NCBI GenBank assembly: GCA_910575275.1 | Contig: CAJTEE010000009.1 | Location: 1-64,000, forward strand | Direction of reading: 5' to 3' | DNA: 64,000 nt | Source: Lachnospiraceae bacterium | Lineage (GTDB): Bacteria; Bacillota; Clostridia; Lachnospirales; Lachnospiraceae | In this document: one piece after another, positions 47,811 through 55,838 of the stretch | Layout: every line of letters begins with the position of its first letter | Position numbering within the stretch: the first letter of the stretch is position 1 | Notes under the pieces: model-generated | The model's database searches: none | What the model was told of the DNA's origin: nothing | Seen by the model: only the letters and a program-made list of their open reading frames with translations | Program-made: the position numbers and the translations under genes

Positions 47811-47935
47811 GTTTTGTATTGCAAAACATAGTTTTGCAATTGAGCTCGAGGAAAGTGTAGCACCACGCAGAGAGACTTGTCAATAAAAATTTTGTATTAT
47901 GCAATAAAAATAAAAAAAGGTTTGCAATGCAAAAC
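47811..47935. promoter_or_regulatory. IclR-type operators and divergent promoters
   Basis: Related GTTTTG(C/T)A-TTGCAAAAC palindromes occur at 47811-47827 and 47920-47935, with partial ones at 47831-47840 and 47890-47905. The leftward promoter is TTGACA (47878-47883), 18 bp, TACACT (47854-47859). The rightward promoter is TTGCAA (47922-47927), 17 bp, TATACT (47945-47950), its -35 lying inside a palindrome. The sites are well placed to repress both the carrier/hydrolase operon and the regulator gene itself. Confidence 0.82.
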
Positions 47936-47991
47936 AAAATGCGGTATACTCATGGTGTTCTCCGGGAAAAGAGGACATTAAGGAGGAGGCC

Positions 47992-48765
47992 ATGGAAGAA
48001 ACACGCAGAAATGCGAAAAGCGTCCAGTCCGTTCACCGGGCGCTGAATATTTTGGAGTATCTGATCTTTTGCGGGGACGGAAAGAAGCTTGCGGAAGTCA
48101 CGGAGGCGTGCGGCCTGAACAAAACGACGGCATATCACCTGTTAAAGACGCTGGAGTCAAGGGGGTATGTAGAGCAGACGCCGGATACGTTAAAATATAA
48201 GACGGGCGGGAGAATGTTTGAGCTTGCCATGAAAGCGTATCAGAGTGTGAACCTAAATATCATCTGCCAGCCGTATCTGGAGCGGCTTCAGAAGCAGTTT
48301 GACGAGACGGCGGGCCTGTATCATTATGCCAAACGGAACGGATATACGCAGTGCATCTGTACGCTGGTGCAGGAATCCGCGAATCCGGTGCGGGTACTGG
48401 TGGAGTTAGGGAAATGGCTGCCACTTGCGTGTACGGCAGCGGGAAAAATTTATTTATCATGCCTGGAACCGGAGGCATTTCAGGAGGCACTGGCATATGA
48501 TGTATGCCCAAAGGAAAAGCGGCCAAAGGAGGAGCGGCTTGAGGAGCAGATGGAAACGGTGAGGAGAAAACATTACTGCCTGGAAGCGGAGGAGCATGAG
48601 GTGGGGATCGTGAACGTCGCTGCACCGATCTATAAATATACGGGGCGCGCGATCGCCTCGATCTGTATTTCCGTGCCGGTGCAGAGGGCGTCGAAGGAGC
48701 GCCTGAAGGAGATGGTGCAGGCGCTCGTGCCGATCGGGGATGAGATCAGCCGGATGCCGCTGTAA
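47992..48765 (+). CDS. IclR-family regulator
   Basis: A 257-residue regulator: the N-terminal winged helix (SVQSVHRALNILEYLIFCG, LAEVTEACGLNKTTAYHLLKTLESRGYVEQ) is followed by an IclR effector domain (about 85-250) with TGRAIASICISVPVQ at the end. AAGGAGGAGGCC precedes the ATG. It is divergent from the GltS-type carrier gene, and shared palindromes in the 347-bp gap make it the probable controller of the carrier and hydrolase genes and of itself. The effector is unknown. Confidence 0.93.
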   Translation: MEETRRNAKSVQSVHRALNILEYLIFCGDGKKLAEVTEACGLNKTTAYHLLKTLESRGYVEQTPDTLKYKTGGRMFELAMKAYQSVNLNIICQPYLERLQKQFDETAGLYHYAKRNGYTQCICTLVQESANPVRVLVELGKWLPLACTAAGKIYLSCLEPEAFQEALAYDVCPKEKRPKEERLEEQMETVRRKHYCLEAEEHEVGIVNVAAPIYKYTGRAIASICISVPVQRASKERLKEMVQALVPIGDEISRMPL

Positions 48766-48904
48766 GTGCAGAGGCAGCCTTATGACCCGGATAAACCGGG
48801 AATCAGGCTGTATCTGCCCTGACATAAACGACTCCTTTCCTTCTGCTATGCGTGTTATAGTAGAAGTTCGCAGATCCTTCAAGCCGGATTATAAAAATTC
48901 AGAG

Positions 48905-48933
48905 TTGCATTTTATTCCTTGAAATGCTATAAT
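48905..48933 (+). promoter_or_regulatory. typA promoter
   Basis: TTGCAT (48905-48910), 17 bp, TATAAT (48928-48933), with TGC before the -10. Confidence 0.75.
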
Positions 48934-48979
48934 CGTGTGTCGGATATAAAGTATAGGAAAAGACGGAAAGAGGCTTTTT

Positions 48980-50818
48980 ATGAGAATAAAACGGGAAGAT
49001 GTCAGGAATGTTGCGATCATCGCACATGTCGATCACGGAAAAACCACGCTGGTTGATCAGCTTTTGAGACAGAGCGGTGTGTTCAGGGAAAATCAGGCGG
49101 TCGTGGAGCGTGTCATGGACTCCAATGACATCGAGAGGGAGCGCGGAATCACGATCCTCTCCAAAAATACGGCTGTTTTTTATAAAGGGATTAAGATCAA
49201 CATCATCGACACGCCCGGCCATGCGGACTTCGGCGGCGAGGTGGAGCGTGTTTTGAAGATGGTGGACGGCGTTATCCTGGTCGTGGATGCGTTTGAAGGG
49301 CCGATGCCGCAGACAAAGTTCGTCTTACAGAAAGCGCTGGAGCTGGATCTTCATGTGATCGTGTGTATCAACAAGGTAGACCGCCCGGAGGCCAGGCCCT
49401 TAGAGGTCATCGACGAGACGCTGGAGCTGTTTATGGATCTGGATGCCTCCGACGAGCAGCTGGACTGCCCGTTCGTGTACGCATCGGCCCGCGCGGGCTT
49501 TGCCAAAAAGGAGCTGACCGACCCGGAGGTGGACATGAGCCCGCTGTTCGAGACGATTGTCAGCTATATCCCGGAGCCGGAGGGCGATCCCGAGGCGGAC
49601 ACGCAGGTGCTAATCAGTACGATCGACTACAATGAATATGTGGGCCGGATCGGGATCGGCAAGATCGACAACGGCTCGCTGCATGTCAATCAGGAATGCG
49701 TGATCGTCAATCACCATGACCCGGACAAGCTAAGAAGGGTCAAGGTCGGAAAGCTCTATGAGTTTGACGGACTGAACCGTATCGAGGTGCAGGGCGCAGA
49801 GATCGGCTCGATTGTGGCAATCTCCGGGATCACGGATATCCATATCGGAGATACACTCTGCTCGCCGGAGAATCCGCAGGCAATCCCGTTCCAGAAGATC
49901 TCCGAGCCGACGATTTCGATGAATTTTATGGTCAACGACAGCCCGTTGGCAGGGCAGGAGGGCAAATATGTCACCTCGCGCCATATCCGTGACCGGCTGT
50001 TCCGCGAATTGAATACCGATGTGAGCCTGCGTGTGGAGGAGACGGATTCGCCGGACTGCTTTAAGGTATCGGGCCGCGGTGAGCTGCATCTCTCTGTCCT
50101 GATCGAAAACATGCGCCGTGAGGGCTTTGAATTTGCGGTCAGCAAGGCGGAGGTCATCTATAAGTACGACGAGCGGCAGAGAAAGCTCGAGCCGTTGGAG
50201 CTGGCATATGTGGACGTGCCGGAGGAGTACTCCGGCTCGGTCATTCAGAAGCTCACGAGCCGCAAGGGCGAGCTGCAGGGCATGAGCCCGGCCAACGGCG
50301 GCTACACGAGGCTGGAATTTGCGATCCCATCCCGCGGGCTCATCGGATATCGCGGCGAATTTATGACTGATACGAAGGGAAACGGGATCCTGAATACGAT
50401 TTTTGACGGGTATGTGCCGTTTAAGGGCGAACTAAGCTATCGGAAGAACGGCTCTTTGATCGCGTTTGAGGCCGGTGAGTCCATTACCTATGGCCTGTTT
50501 AATGCGCAGGAGCGTGGTACGCTGTTTATCGGGCCCGGCGTGAAGGTGTATTCCGGTATGGTGATCGGGGAATGCCCGCGCTCGGAGGATATCGAGCTCA
50601 ATGTCTGCAAGACGAAGAAGCTCACCAATACGCGTTCGTCGAGCGCCGACGAGGCGTTAAAGCTCACGCCGCCGAAGGATATGAGCTTGGAGCAGTGTCT
50701 GGACTTTATCGACACAGATGAGCTTCTGGAGGTTACGCCCGTGAGCCTCAGAATCCGTAAGAAGATTCTAGATCCGACGCAGAGGAAGCGCGCGGCGTTT
50801 GGCAATAAAAAGGGCTGA
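48980..50818 (+). CDS. typA: Ribosome-associated GTPase TypA/BipA
   Basis: A 612-residue translational GTPase related to EF-G that aids ribosome assembly and stress adaptation. G motifs: [10 protein letters not shown] (G1), RGITILSKN (G2), [11 protein letters not shown] (G3), NKVDRPEA (G4). Domain II, the EF-G-like domain III ([20 protein letters not shown]) and the TypA-specific C-terminal domain ([20 protein letters not shown]) follow. AAGAGGC precedes the ATG. It has its own promoter. The DUF523 gene follows by 72 bp, probably in the same transcript. Confidence 0.97.
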   Translation: MRIKREDVRNVAIIAHVDHGKTTLVDQLLRQSGVFRENQAVVERVMDSNDIERERGITILSKNTAVFYKGIKINIIDTPGHADFGGEVERVLKMVDGVILVVDAFEGPMPQTKFVLQKALELDLHVIVCINKVDRPEARPLEVIDETLELFMDLDASDEQLDCPFVYASARAGFAKKELTDPEVDMSPLFETIVSYIPEPEGDPEADTQVLISTIDYNEYVGRIGIGKIDNGSLHVNQECVIVNHHDPDKLRRVKVGKLYEFDGLNRIEVQGAEIGSIVAISGITDIHIGDTLCSPENPQAIPFQKISEPTISMNFMVNDSPLAGQEGKYVTSRHIRDRLFRELNTDVSLRVEETDSPDCFKVSGRGELHLSVLIENMRREGFEFAVSKAEVIYKYDERQRKLEPLELAYVDVPEEYSGSVIQKLTSRKGELQGMSPANGGYTRLEFAIPSRGLIGYRGEFMTDTKGNGILNTIFDGYVPFKGELSYRKNGSLIAFEAGESITYGLFNAQERGTLFIGPGVKVYSGMVIGECPRSEDIELNVCKTKKLTNTRSSSADEALKLTPPKDMSLEQCLDFIDTDELLEVTPVSLRIRKKILDPTQRKRAAFGNKKG

Positions 50819-50890
50819 GTGCCTGATACGGGGAGAGCTTGGGCCGAGGCGGATTTTTGTATGCATGTGACACGGAGAGGAGACTTTGTC

Positions 50891-51337
50891 ATGGAACACA
50901 TTCTGGTGAGCGCCTGTCTTGCGGGGGAAAACTGCAAGTGGGACGGCGGGAACAACCGCAGCGAGGCGGTGCTCGCCTTTATGAAGCGCATGGAGGGGAA
51001 GGCCGAGTTTCATCTGGTCTGCCCGGAGGAGCTTGGCGGGCTTTCGACGCCGCGCCCAGCCTCGGAGATCCGAAAGGAGGACGGCGCCGTCGTCAACACG
51101 GAGGGCCGGGACGTGACGGCCGAGTTTCTGTTCGGCGCCGACCTGGCCCTGCGGGAGGCGAAAGAACACGGCTGTACGCTGGCGATTTTAAAGGAACGCA
51201 GCCCCTCGTGCGGCACGAGGGAGATCTACGACGGGACTTTTTCGCACACACGTGTCCCCGGCATGGGAAAGACCGCAAGGATTCTGGCGGATTACGGGAT
51301 CCGTGTGGTGGGGGAGTCGGAGATTGCAAAGCTTTGA
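50891..51337 (+). CDS. DUF523 protein (YbbK-like)
   Basis: A 148-residue cytoplasmic protein of the DUF523 family: the N-terminal ILVSACLAGENCKWDGGNN, LVCPEELGGLSTPRPASEI, and Cys-containing LKERSPSCGTREIYDG are the conserved blocks. Function is unknown; conserved Cys residues suggest metal or cluster binding. GGAGAGGAGAC precedes the ATG at 50891, and the 24 codons upstream in frame are not needed. Downstream of typA. Confidence 0.88.
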   Translation: MEHILVSACLAGENCKWDGGNNRSEAVLAFMKRMEGKAEFHLVCPEELGGLSTPRPASEIRKEDGAVVNTEGRDVTAEFLFGADLALREAKEHGCTLAILKERSPSCGTREIYDGTFSHTRVPGMGKTARILADYGIRVVGESEIAKL

Positions 51338-51338
51338 A

Positions 51339-51365
51339 TAAAAAAGAGTTCGCTTCGCGAACTCT
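51339..51365 (-). terminator. mgsA terminator
   Basis: A perfect stem AGAGTTCGC/GCGAACTCT with a 3-nt loop (51345-51365). On the minus strand it is followed by TTTTTATTC. It lies next to the DUF523 stop and serves leftward transcription from mgsA, though 140 bp away. Confidence 0.65.
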
Positions 51366-51404
51366 CGCGCCGGAGTGGCCTCACTTCACACGAGGCCGTG
51401 CTTC

Positions 51405-51493
51405 GTTGGGTCAGACCCCGCGCATCTTGGCCCTTCAGGGCCTTTGTGTCTTATAGGAAATTCGAAGGAATTTCCTATAAGACAAGAAAAACG
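51405..51493. repeat. Dispersed intergenic repeat, family 1, copy a
   Basis: About 89 bp, roughly 90 percent identical by eye to 53830-53917. It contains TTGGCCCTTCAGGGCC and a perfect 16-bp hairpin with left arm GTCTTATAGGAAATTC and loop GAAG. Confidence 0.85.
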
Positions 51494-51502
51494 AGCCGGT
51501 CC

Positions 51503-51967
51503 TTAAAGGGATCCGGCCCGTTCTTTTATATTCTGATGAAAGTTGATCACGTTGTGCTCGTATTCGGAGCTCATGAGAGGGGACGTGATCAGAAAATCCG
51601 CGGTCGCCTTGTTGTTGGCGATCGGGATATCGTAGACCTGGGCGATCCGCAAAAGTGCCTTTACGTCCGGGTCATGCGGCTGTGCGGCCAGGGGATCGGA
51701 AAAGAAGACGATGAAATCAACCCGCCCCTCAACGATCTTTGCCCCGATCTGCTGATCCCCGCCCAGGGGTCCGCTGTTGTAGCCCTTCACCGGAAGCCCA
51801 GTGGCGTCGGTGATCATCCGGGCGGTGGTGCCGGTCCCGCATAAAAAATGGCATTTCAAAATTTCTTTATTCGCCTCGCACCAGTCGATCAAGGCATGCT
51901 TTTTGCTGTCATGCGCGATGAGTGCGATATTTTTTTGCTTTCCGATTGTCAATGTTAACAGATCCAT
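51503..51967 (-). CDS. mgsA: Methylglyoxal synthase
   Basis: A 154-residue enzyme that converts dihydroxyacetone phosphate to methylglyoxal and phosphate, relieving phosphosugar build-up. Family motifs: IALIAHDSKKHALIDWC, FLCGTGTTARMI, GYNSGPLGGDQQIGAKI and IVFFSDPLAAQPHDPDVKAL; the catalytic Asp lies in the GGDQQ segment or DPLAAQPHD block as in the E. coli enzyme. AAGGAGG precedes the ATG. A short C-terminal extension (residues 130-154) is usual in Clostridia. Monocistronic by context. Confidence 0.95.
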   Translation of the reverse strand: MDLLTLTIGKQKNIALIAHDSKKHALIDWCEANKEILKCHFLCGTGTTARMITDATGLPVKGYNSGPLGGDQQIGAKIVEGRVDFIVFFSDPLAAQPHDPDVKALLRIAQVYDIPIANNKATADFLITSPLMSSEYEHNVINFHQNIKERAGSL

Positions 51968-52095
51968 AAGAGTATCCTCCTTCCGATTCTTTGGATTTGG
52001 AGATTATGGCATAAAAATGCGGAATTGTCAATAAAAGCGGGAAAAAGTTTAGAGATATTTTCGAGTTATTGTTCACATAGGTCTGCGCATTTCCT

Positions 52096-52200
52096 GCACT
52101 GACCGTAAAAATGCGTGAGACAGCAACATGCAAACATCCATCGCCGCAGGCGATTTGGCATGGATGTTTGCATGTTGCTGTGAACGGAGTGAACAGCAGC
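52096..52200. repeat. Structured intergenic repeat, family 3, copy b
   Basis: A 19-bp perfect stem whose left arm is GCAACATGCAAACATCCAT encloses the nested CGCC-gca-GGCG hairpin and is followed by GCTGTGAACGGAGTGAACAGC. Compared with copy a (25663-25764), two base pairs in the stem have changed on both sides (G-C to A-T and A-T to C-G), and the nested hairpin keeps its pairing. Confidence 0.8.
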
Positions 52201-52333
52201 CGCCCAATTATAAAGAGTTTGTGGAGTTTGTCGAAAAAGCTGGACAGCGTTTCTGCCGCATGCTATACTGATTAAGAACGATAGATTCATTGTCGTTTCC
52301 TGTAAAATGCAGCTCGGGAAGGAGCGTGATGCG

Positions 52334-52849
52334 ATGGCTCTGACAAAGGAGGATTTACAGGCGATTGGGGCGTTGCTGCAGCCAATCACAGCCAATACAG
52401 AAGATATAAAGCTGCGGGTCATTTCTCTTGAAAAGCGGATAGGCAGACTCGAGGAACGCACGGAAGCGCTTGAAAAACGCGTGGAAGTGCTTATGAAGCG
52501 CATGGAGGTGCTCGAAAAGCGTATGGAAGCATTCGAGGAGCGCATGGAAGCGATTGAGGAACGCATAGAAGCGATTGAGAAGCGTATGGAAATGCTCGAG
52601 AAACGCGTGGAAGTGCTCGAAAAACGTGTGGATGTGCTTGAGAAGCGTGTGGATCGAATCGAAACGCGTTTGAATGATCTCGAGGAGCTGGTCGAGAAGA
52701 ACTACGACCTGCTGGAAGGGTTCCATGTCTCGCAGAAGGAATGGAATACAGAAGTAAAAGGGCAGTTTGTCGATTTCCAGGTAAAGCGGATGGAGCACGA
52801 ATCGGAACTTTCGCGGCATGAAGAAGTTCTCGTCCGATATGCCTGGTAA
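52334..52849 (+). CDS. Tandem-repeat coiled-coil protein
   Basis: A 171-residue protein, mostly one long coiled coil. Residues 30-125 are near-perfect heptads of the type LEKRVEV, LEKRMEA, IEERIEA, encoded by 21-bp DNA repeats. A short non-repeat head (MALTKEDLQAIGALLQPI) and a tail (NYDLLEGFHVSQKEWNTEVKG, MEHESELSRHEEVLVRYAW) flank it. Similar proteins with variable heptad number are often annotated only as hypothetical. GGAAGGAGC precedes the ATG at 52334. Repeat number may vary between strains by slippage. No function can be assigned. Confidence 0.78.
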   Translation: MALTKEDLQAIGALLQPITANTEDIKLRVISLEKRIGRLEERTEALEKRVEVLMKRMEVLEKRMEAFEERMEAIEERIEAIEKRMEMLEKRVEVLEKRVDVLEKRVDRIETRLNDLEELVEKNYDLLEGFHVSQKEWNTEVKGQFVDFQVKRMEHESELSRHEEVLVRYAW

Positions 52850-52954
52850 CAGGTACACAGCTGCTCAAAGGAAAGGGACGCAGCCGCCGGTCTGCATGAA
52901 TACAGACGGGGCTGCGTTTTCTCTGTCAGAGAATCTCAGATAAGGAGCGGACGG

Positions 52955-53812
52955 ATGGAAAACTGGATCAGAAAAGGAAAAAAGCCGATGCTGCGGGAGG
53001 TGACGAGTGCCGGTGTGACCTGGCTTGCATTTCCGGCCCTGGAGGAGACCGGTGTGGTGCGCCACGCGTTTTCGACGCGCCTTGGCGGTGTGAGCAGAGG
53101 GCCGTATGCAACGATGAATTTTTCTTTTACACGCGGAGATGACCCGGCCGACGTACAGGAAAATTATACGAGGATGGCCCGCGCCCTGGGTGTTAAAAAG
53201 GAGCGCATGGTACTGACCTGGCAGACGCATACAACAAATGTGCGCGTAGTGACAGAAAAGGATGAGGGGAAGGGCGTCGTAAAGGAGCGGGATTACCGGG
53301 ATGTGGACGGCCTGGTTACAAACCGGCCCGGTGTGACGCTGGTCACGTTTTTTGCGGACTGTGTGCCTCTCTATTTTGTAGACCTGAAAAACAGGGCGAT
53401 CGGCCTTTCCCACTCCGGATGGCGGGGAACCATGAATCGAATGGGAGCGCAGACGCTTGATGCGATGAAAAAAGAGTTCGGGACCGATCCCACGGATGTG
53501 GTCTGTGCGGTCGGCCCGAGTATCTGCCAGGACTGCTACGAGGTCGGTCCGGAGGTCATAGAGGAATTTAAACACACCTTTGCAAAAAAAGATCACAGCA
53601 GGCTTTTTTACGAAAAGCCAAACGGAAAATTCCAACTGGATCTGTGGGAGGCCAATCGAATCGTGCTTTTGGAGGCCGGTGTGCCGAACGAACAGATTTC
53701 GGTCACGGATATCTGCACACACTGCAACCCCACACTTTTATTCTCACACCGGACGAACCCGAAGGAACGCGGGAATCTGTGCGCATTCCTGTGTTTAAAA
53801 GAGACGGAATAA
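52955..53812 (+). CDS. pgeF: Peptidoglycan editing factor PgeF (YfiH/laccase-domain family)
   Basis: A 285-residue enzyme of the multicopper-like YfiH family; in E. coli the protein corrects mis-incorporated peptide residues in muropeptides, while others of the family act on purine nucleosides. Zinc ligands are visible: His in LTWQTHTTNV, Cys in FFADCVPLYF and His in SHSGWRGTM, with GPSICQDCYEVG after. AAGGAGCGGACGG precedes the ATG. It is followed by the family 1 repeat. Confidence 0.92.
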   Translation: MENWIRKGKKPMLREVTSAGVTWLAFPALEETGVVRHAFSTRLGGVSRGPYATMNFSFTRGDDPADVQENYTRMARALGVKKERMVLTWQTHTTNVRVVTEKDEGKGVVKERDYRDVDGLVTNRPGVTLVTFFADCVPLYFVDLKNRAIGLSHSGWRGTMNRMGAQTLDAMKKEFGTDPTDVVCAVGPSICQDCYEVGPEVIEEFKHTFAKKDHSRLFYEKPNGKFQLDLWEANRIVLLEAGVPNEQISVTDICTHCNPTLLFSHRTNPKERGNLCAFLCLKETE

Positions 53813-53829
53813 AAAAGTGTGCGCACTCC

Positions 53830-53917
53830 GCTGGGTCAGACTCTGTGCATCCTGGCCCGTCAGGGCCTTTTTGTCTTATAGAAAATTCGAAGGAATTTCC
53901 TATAAGACAAAAAAACG
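53830..53917. repeat. Dispersed intergenic repeat, family 1, copy b
   Basis: An 88-bp copy of the repeat at 51405-51493. The 16-bp hairpin has a single mismatch (TATAGAAAATTC arm). Confidence 0.85.
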
Positions 53918-53968
53918 GCTCCGAAGCGAATTCTCGTTCCGGGGCCGCCTTTTACCTGTTTTTAAGTT

Positions 53969-54181
53969 TTACTTATTGCCAGCCATCTGCTTTTCCTGGC
54001 TCTCGATCATCTTTTTGACCATATAACCGCCAACGCTGCCGTTCTGGTAAGAAGTCAGGTTTCCGTTGTAACCATTGGTAAGCGGAACACCAAGCTCGTT
54101 GGCAACCTCCATTTTGAACTTGTCCATAGCCTCCTTGGCCTCCGGTACTACGACGCGGTTAGAAGAATTTGTGTTAGACAT
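53969..54181 (-). CDS. Small acid-soluble spore protein, alpha/beta type
   Basis: A 70-residue DNA-binding spore protein that coats and protects DNA in the forespore. The two conserved blocks are present: VVPEAKEAMDKFKMEVANEL, including the expected germination-protease site after Glu in MEVANELG, and LTSYQNGSVGGYMVKKMIES. The second block has Tyr where many have Arg. AAAGGAGGCG precedes the ATG at 54179-54181; an ATG 13 codons upstream lacks support. Its presence shows that the organism forms endospores. Confidence 0.95.
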   Translation of the reverse strand: MSNTNSSNRVVVPEAKEAMDKFKMEVANELGVPLTNGYNGNLTSYQNGSVGGYMVKKMIESQEKQMAGNK

Positions 54182-54258
54182 ATAAATACGCCTCCTTTGT
54201 TGTATTTTGCCAAAGTCCATATTTTTGTGTTTGACTCGGCTGTTTGTTGCTACACTCC

Positions 54259-54287
54259 TATTATGGACCTTGGAACAAATAATACAC
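54259..54287 (-). promoter_or_regulatory. Possible sigma-G promoter for the spore protein gene
   Basis: On the minus strand: GTGTA, 17 bp, CATAATA, similar to the forespore sigma-G consensus (GNATR, CATNNTA). It lies about 80 bp upstream of the start. Partial match only. Confidence 0.35.
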
Positions 54288-54328
54288 TAGAAGGTTTTGC
54301 GTGAAATGTCATTTTTTTACAAGAAGTC

Positions 54329-55537
54329 TTACACCAGCTTCTGATAGTAATCATATCCTCCATTATTATACCGGCTGATGAGCTTTTGAATCTTCTTTGT
54401 CGGAGACAGGGCGTCGCCGATGGAGACATCATGATTCAGCGAATTGACAATTGCCGCAATATACTTGCTGACGTCCGCCTCCACATACCATTCCCTTTGA
54501 AACAACTCCGGCACACGATAATTCAGATTGGTTGTCACGACGCAGTCAATATAGCCTTTTTCATAAAATTCGTCAAATTTATCAAAACCGGAGGTAAACA
54601 GGCCGAAGGTACAGCACACGATCACACGTTGGGCTTTCCGGTCCTTGAGCTCCCTGGCGGTGTCTAACATGCTCTCGCCCGAGGAGATCATATCGTCGAT
54701 CACGATTACGGTCTTTCCTTCAACGGAGCTTCCGAGAAACTCATGGGCCACGATCGGGTTGCGGCCGTTTATGATCTTCGAATAATCACGCCGCTTATAA
54801 AACATGCCCATATCGACGCCCAGGTTGTTGGCGAGATAGACAGCCCGGCTCATGGCACCCTCGTCGGGACTTATGACCATTAGATGGTCCTTGTCAATTT
54901 TAAGTGTCTTATCATGTTTAAAGAGCGCTTTTACAAATTGATAGGTGGGCATGAAGTTGTCGAGTCCGGAAAGCGGGATTGCATTCTGGACGCGCGGATC
55001 ATGTGCGTCGAAGGTGATAAAATTAGAGACACCCATGTGGACAAGCTCCTCAAGCGCCATCGCGCAGTCCAAAGACTCCCGGTTGGTGCGTTTGTGCTGG
55101 CGGCTTTCATAGAGAAACGGCATGATTACGTTTATGCGGTGCGCCGTGGAGGCGCAGGCGCCGATGATACGCTTTAAGTCCTGATAATGGTCGTCAGGAG
55201 ACATATGGTTTACATAGCCGGCCATTTTATAAGTCAGGGAATGATTGGTGATATCGACCATTACGAACAGGTCCGTACCGCGCACCGATTCCCTCACGAC
55301 CCCCTTGGCCTCGCCGCTTCCGAAACGTGGGCAGGAGCAGTCCAAAAGATAGGAGTCCACGTCATAGCCGCGGTATTGAAGATTTTGCTTTCTCCGGGTC
55401 AGCTCCTCTGTATCATTTCTGCGGAAACTCACGATATGATCGTTGACCTTTGCGGCCAGCTCCCTGCAGCTTTCCAGTGCGGCCAGCTTTAAAGGGGCGA
55501 TCGGCAGACGGTCGTTGAATACATACTGGTTTGACAT
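54329..55537 (-). CDS. prs: Ribose-phosphate pyrophosphokinase, long form
   Basis: A 402-residue enzyme making PRPP from ribose-5-phosphate and ATP for nucleotide, His and Trp synthesis. Motifs: LFVMVDITNHSL, the region INVIMPFLYESRQHKRTNRES (equivalent to the flexible catalytic loop), FITFDAHDPRVQNAIP, and the PRPP-binding loop VIVIDDMISSGESMLDTA. It is about 80 residues longer than the usual 310-320, with an extended N-terminus (1-60) and C-terminus (about 355-402). This long type occurs in Clostridia. It may be the only copy or a paralogue beside a normal one; the sequence alone does not say. Confidence 0.88.
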   Translation of the reverse strand: MSNQYVFNDRLPIAPLKLAALESCRELAAKVNDHIVSFRRNDTEELTRRKQNLQYRGYDVDSYLLDCSCPRFGSGEAKGVVRESVRGTDLFVMVDITNHSLTYKMAGYVNHMSPDDHYQDLKRIIGACASTAHRINVIMPFLYESRQHKRTNRESLDCAMALEELVHMGVSNFITFDAHDPRVQNAIPLSGLDNFMPTYQFVKALFKHDKTLKIDKDHLMVISPDEGAMSRAVYLANNLGVDMGMFYKRRDYSKIINGRNPIVAHEFLGSSVEGKTVIVIDDMISSGESMLDTARELKDRKAQRVIVCCTFGLFTSGFDKFDEFYEKGYIDCVVTTNLNYRVPELFQREWYVEADVSKYIAAIVNSLNHDVSIGDALSPTKKIQKLISRYNNGGYDYYQKLV

Positions 55538-55838
55538 GTCAAAGATCCCTCCGGTTGTGGTATGTTCGTTGTACTATTCCTTTATACCATCATTCCCCGT
55601 TTCTCGTCAATAGGTGGGGGGAAAGAATTGTGAGGGGCACGGCCTCTGCTACGCGACATCAGGAGTGAGGGAAAGGAAAAGGGAAAGGAACATCTTTACA
55701 AATCATTACAAGGTTGATATAGTAAAGAAAGAAAACAAATGAAAGGCAGAGAAATCCCTTCCCTTCTCTCCTCACTCATGAAAGACAGCAGCACAGGCGG
55801 GCGCCCTTCATTCCCCCCACTGCAAAGGAGACCAACAG
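55538..55838. other. 301-bp gap with a rightward promoter
   Basis: No gene. TTTACA (55695-55700), 17 bp, TATAGT (55718-55723) form a likely promoter for the DUF512 gene. Purine-rich (GAGTGAGG-type) and complementary pyrimidine-rich stretches (CCTCACTC) on either side of it could pair over a distance, but there is no evidence that this matters. Confidence 0.55.

Noticed and set aside
52430-52680. Tandem 21-bp repeats as a possible CRISPR or minisatellite
   Set aside because: The repeats are contiguous, in frame and code for coiled-coil heptads; there are no spacers.
52865-53722. 285-codon frame antisense to pgeF
   Set aside because: It lies wholly opposite a gene with clear zinc-site motifs, has no ribosome binding site and reads as low-information His/Arg/Cys-rich sequence.
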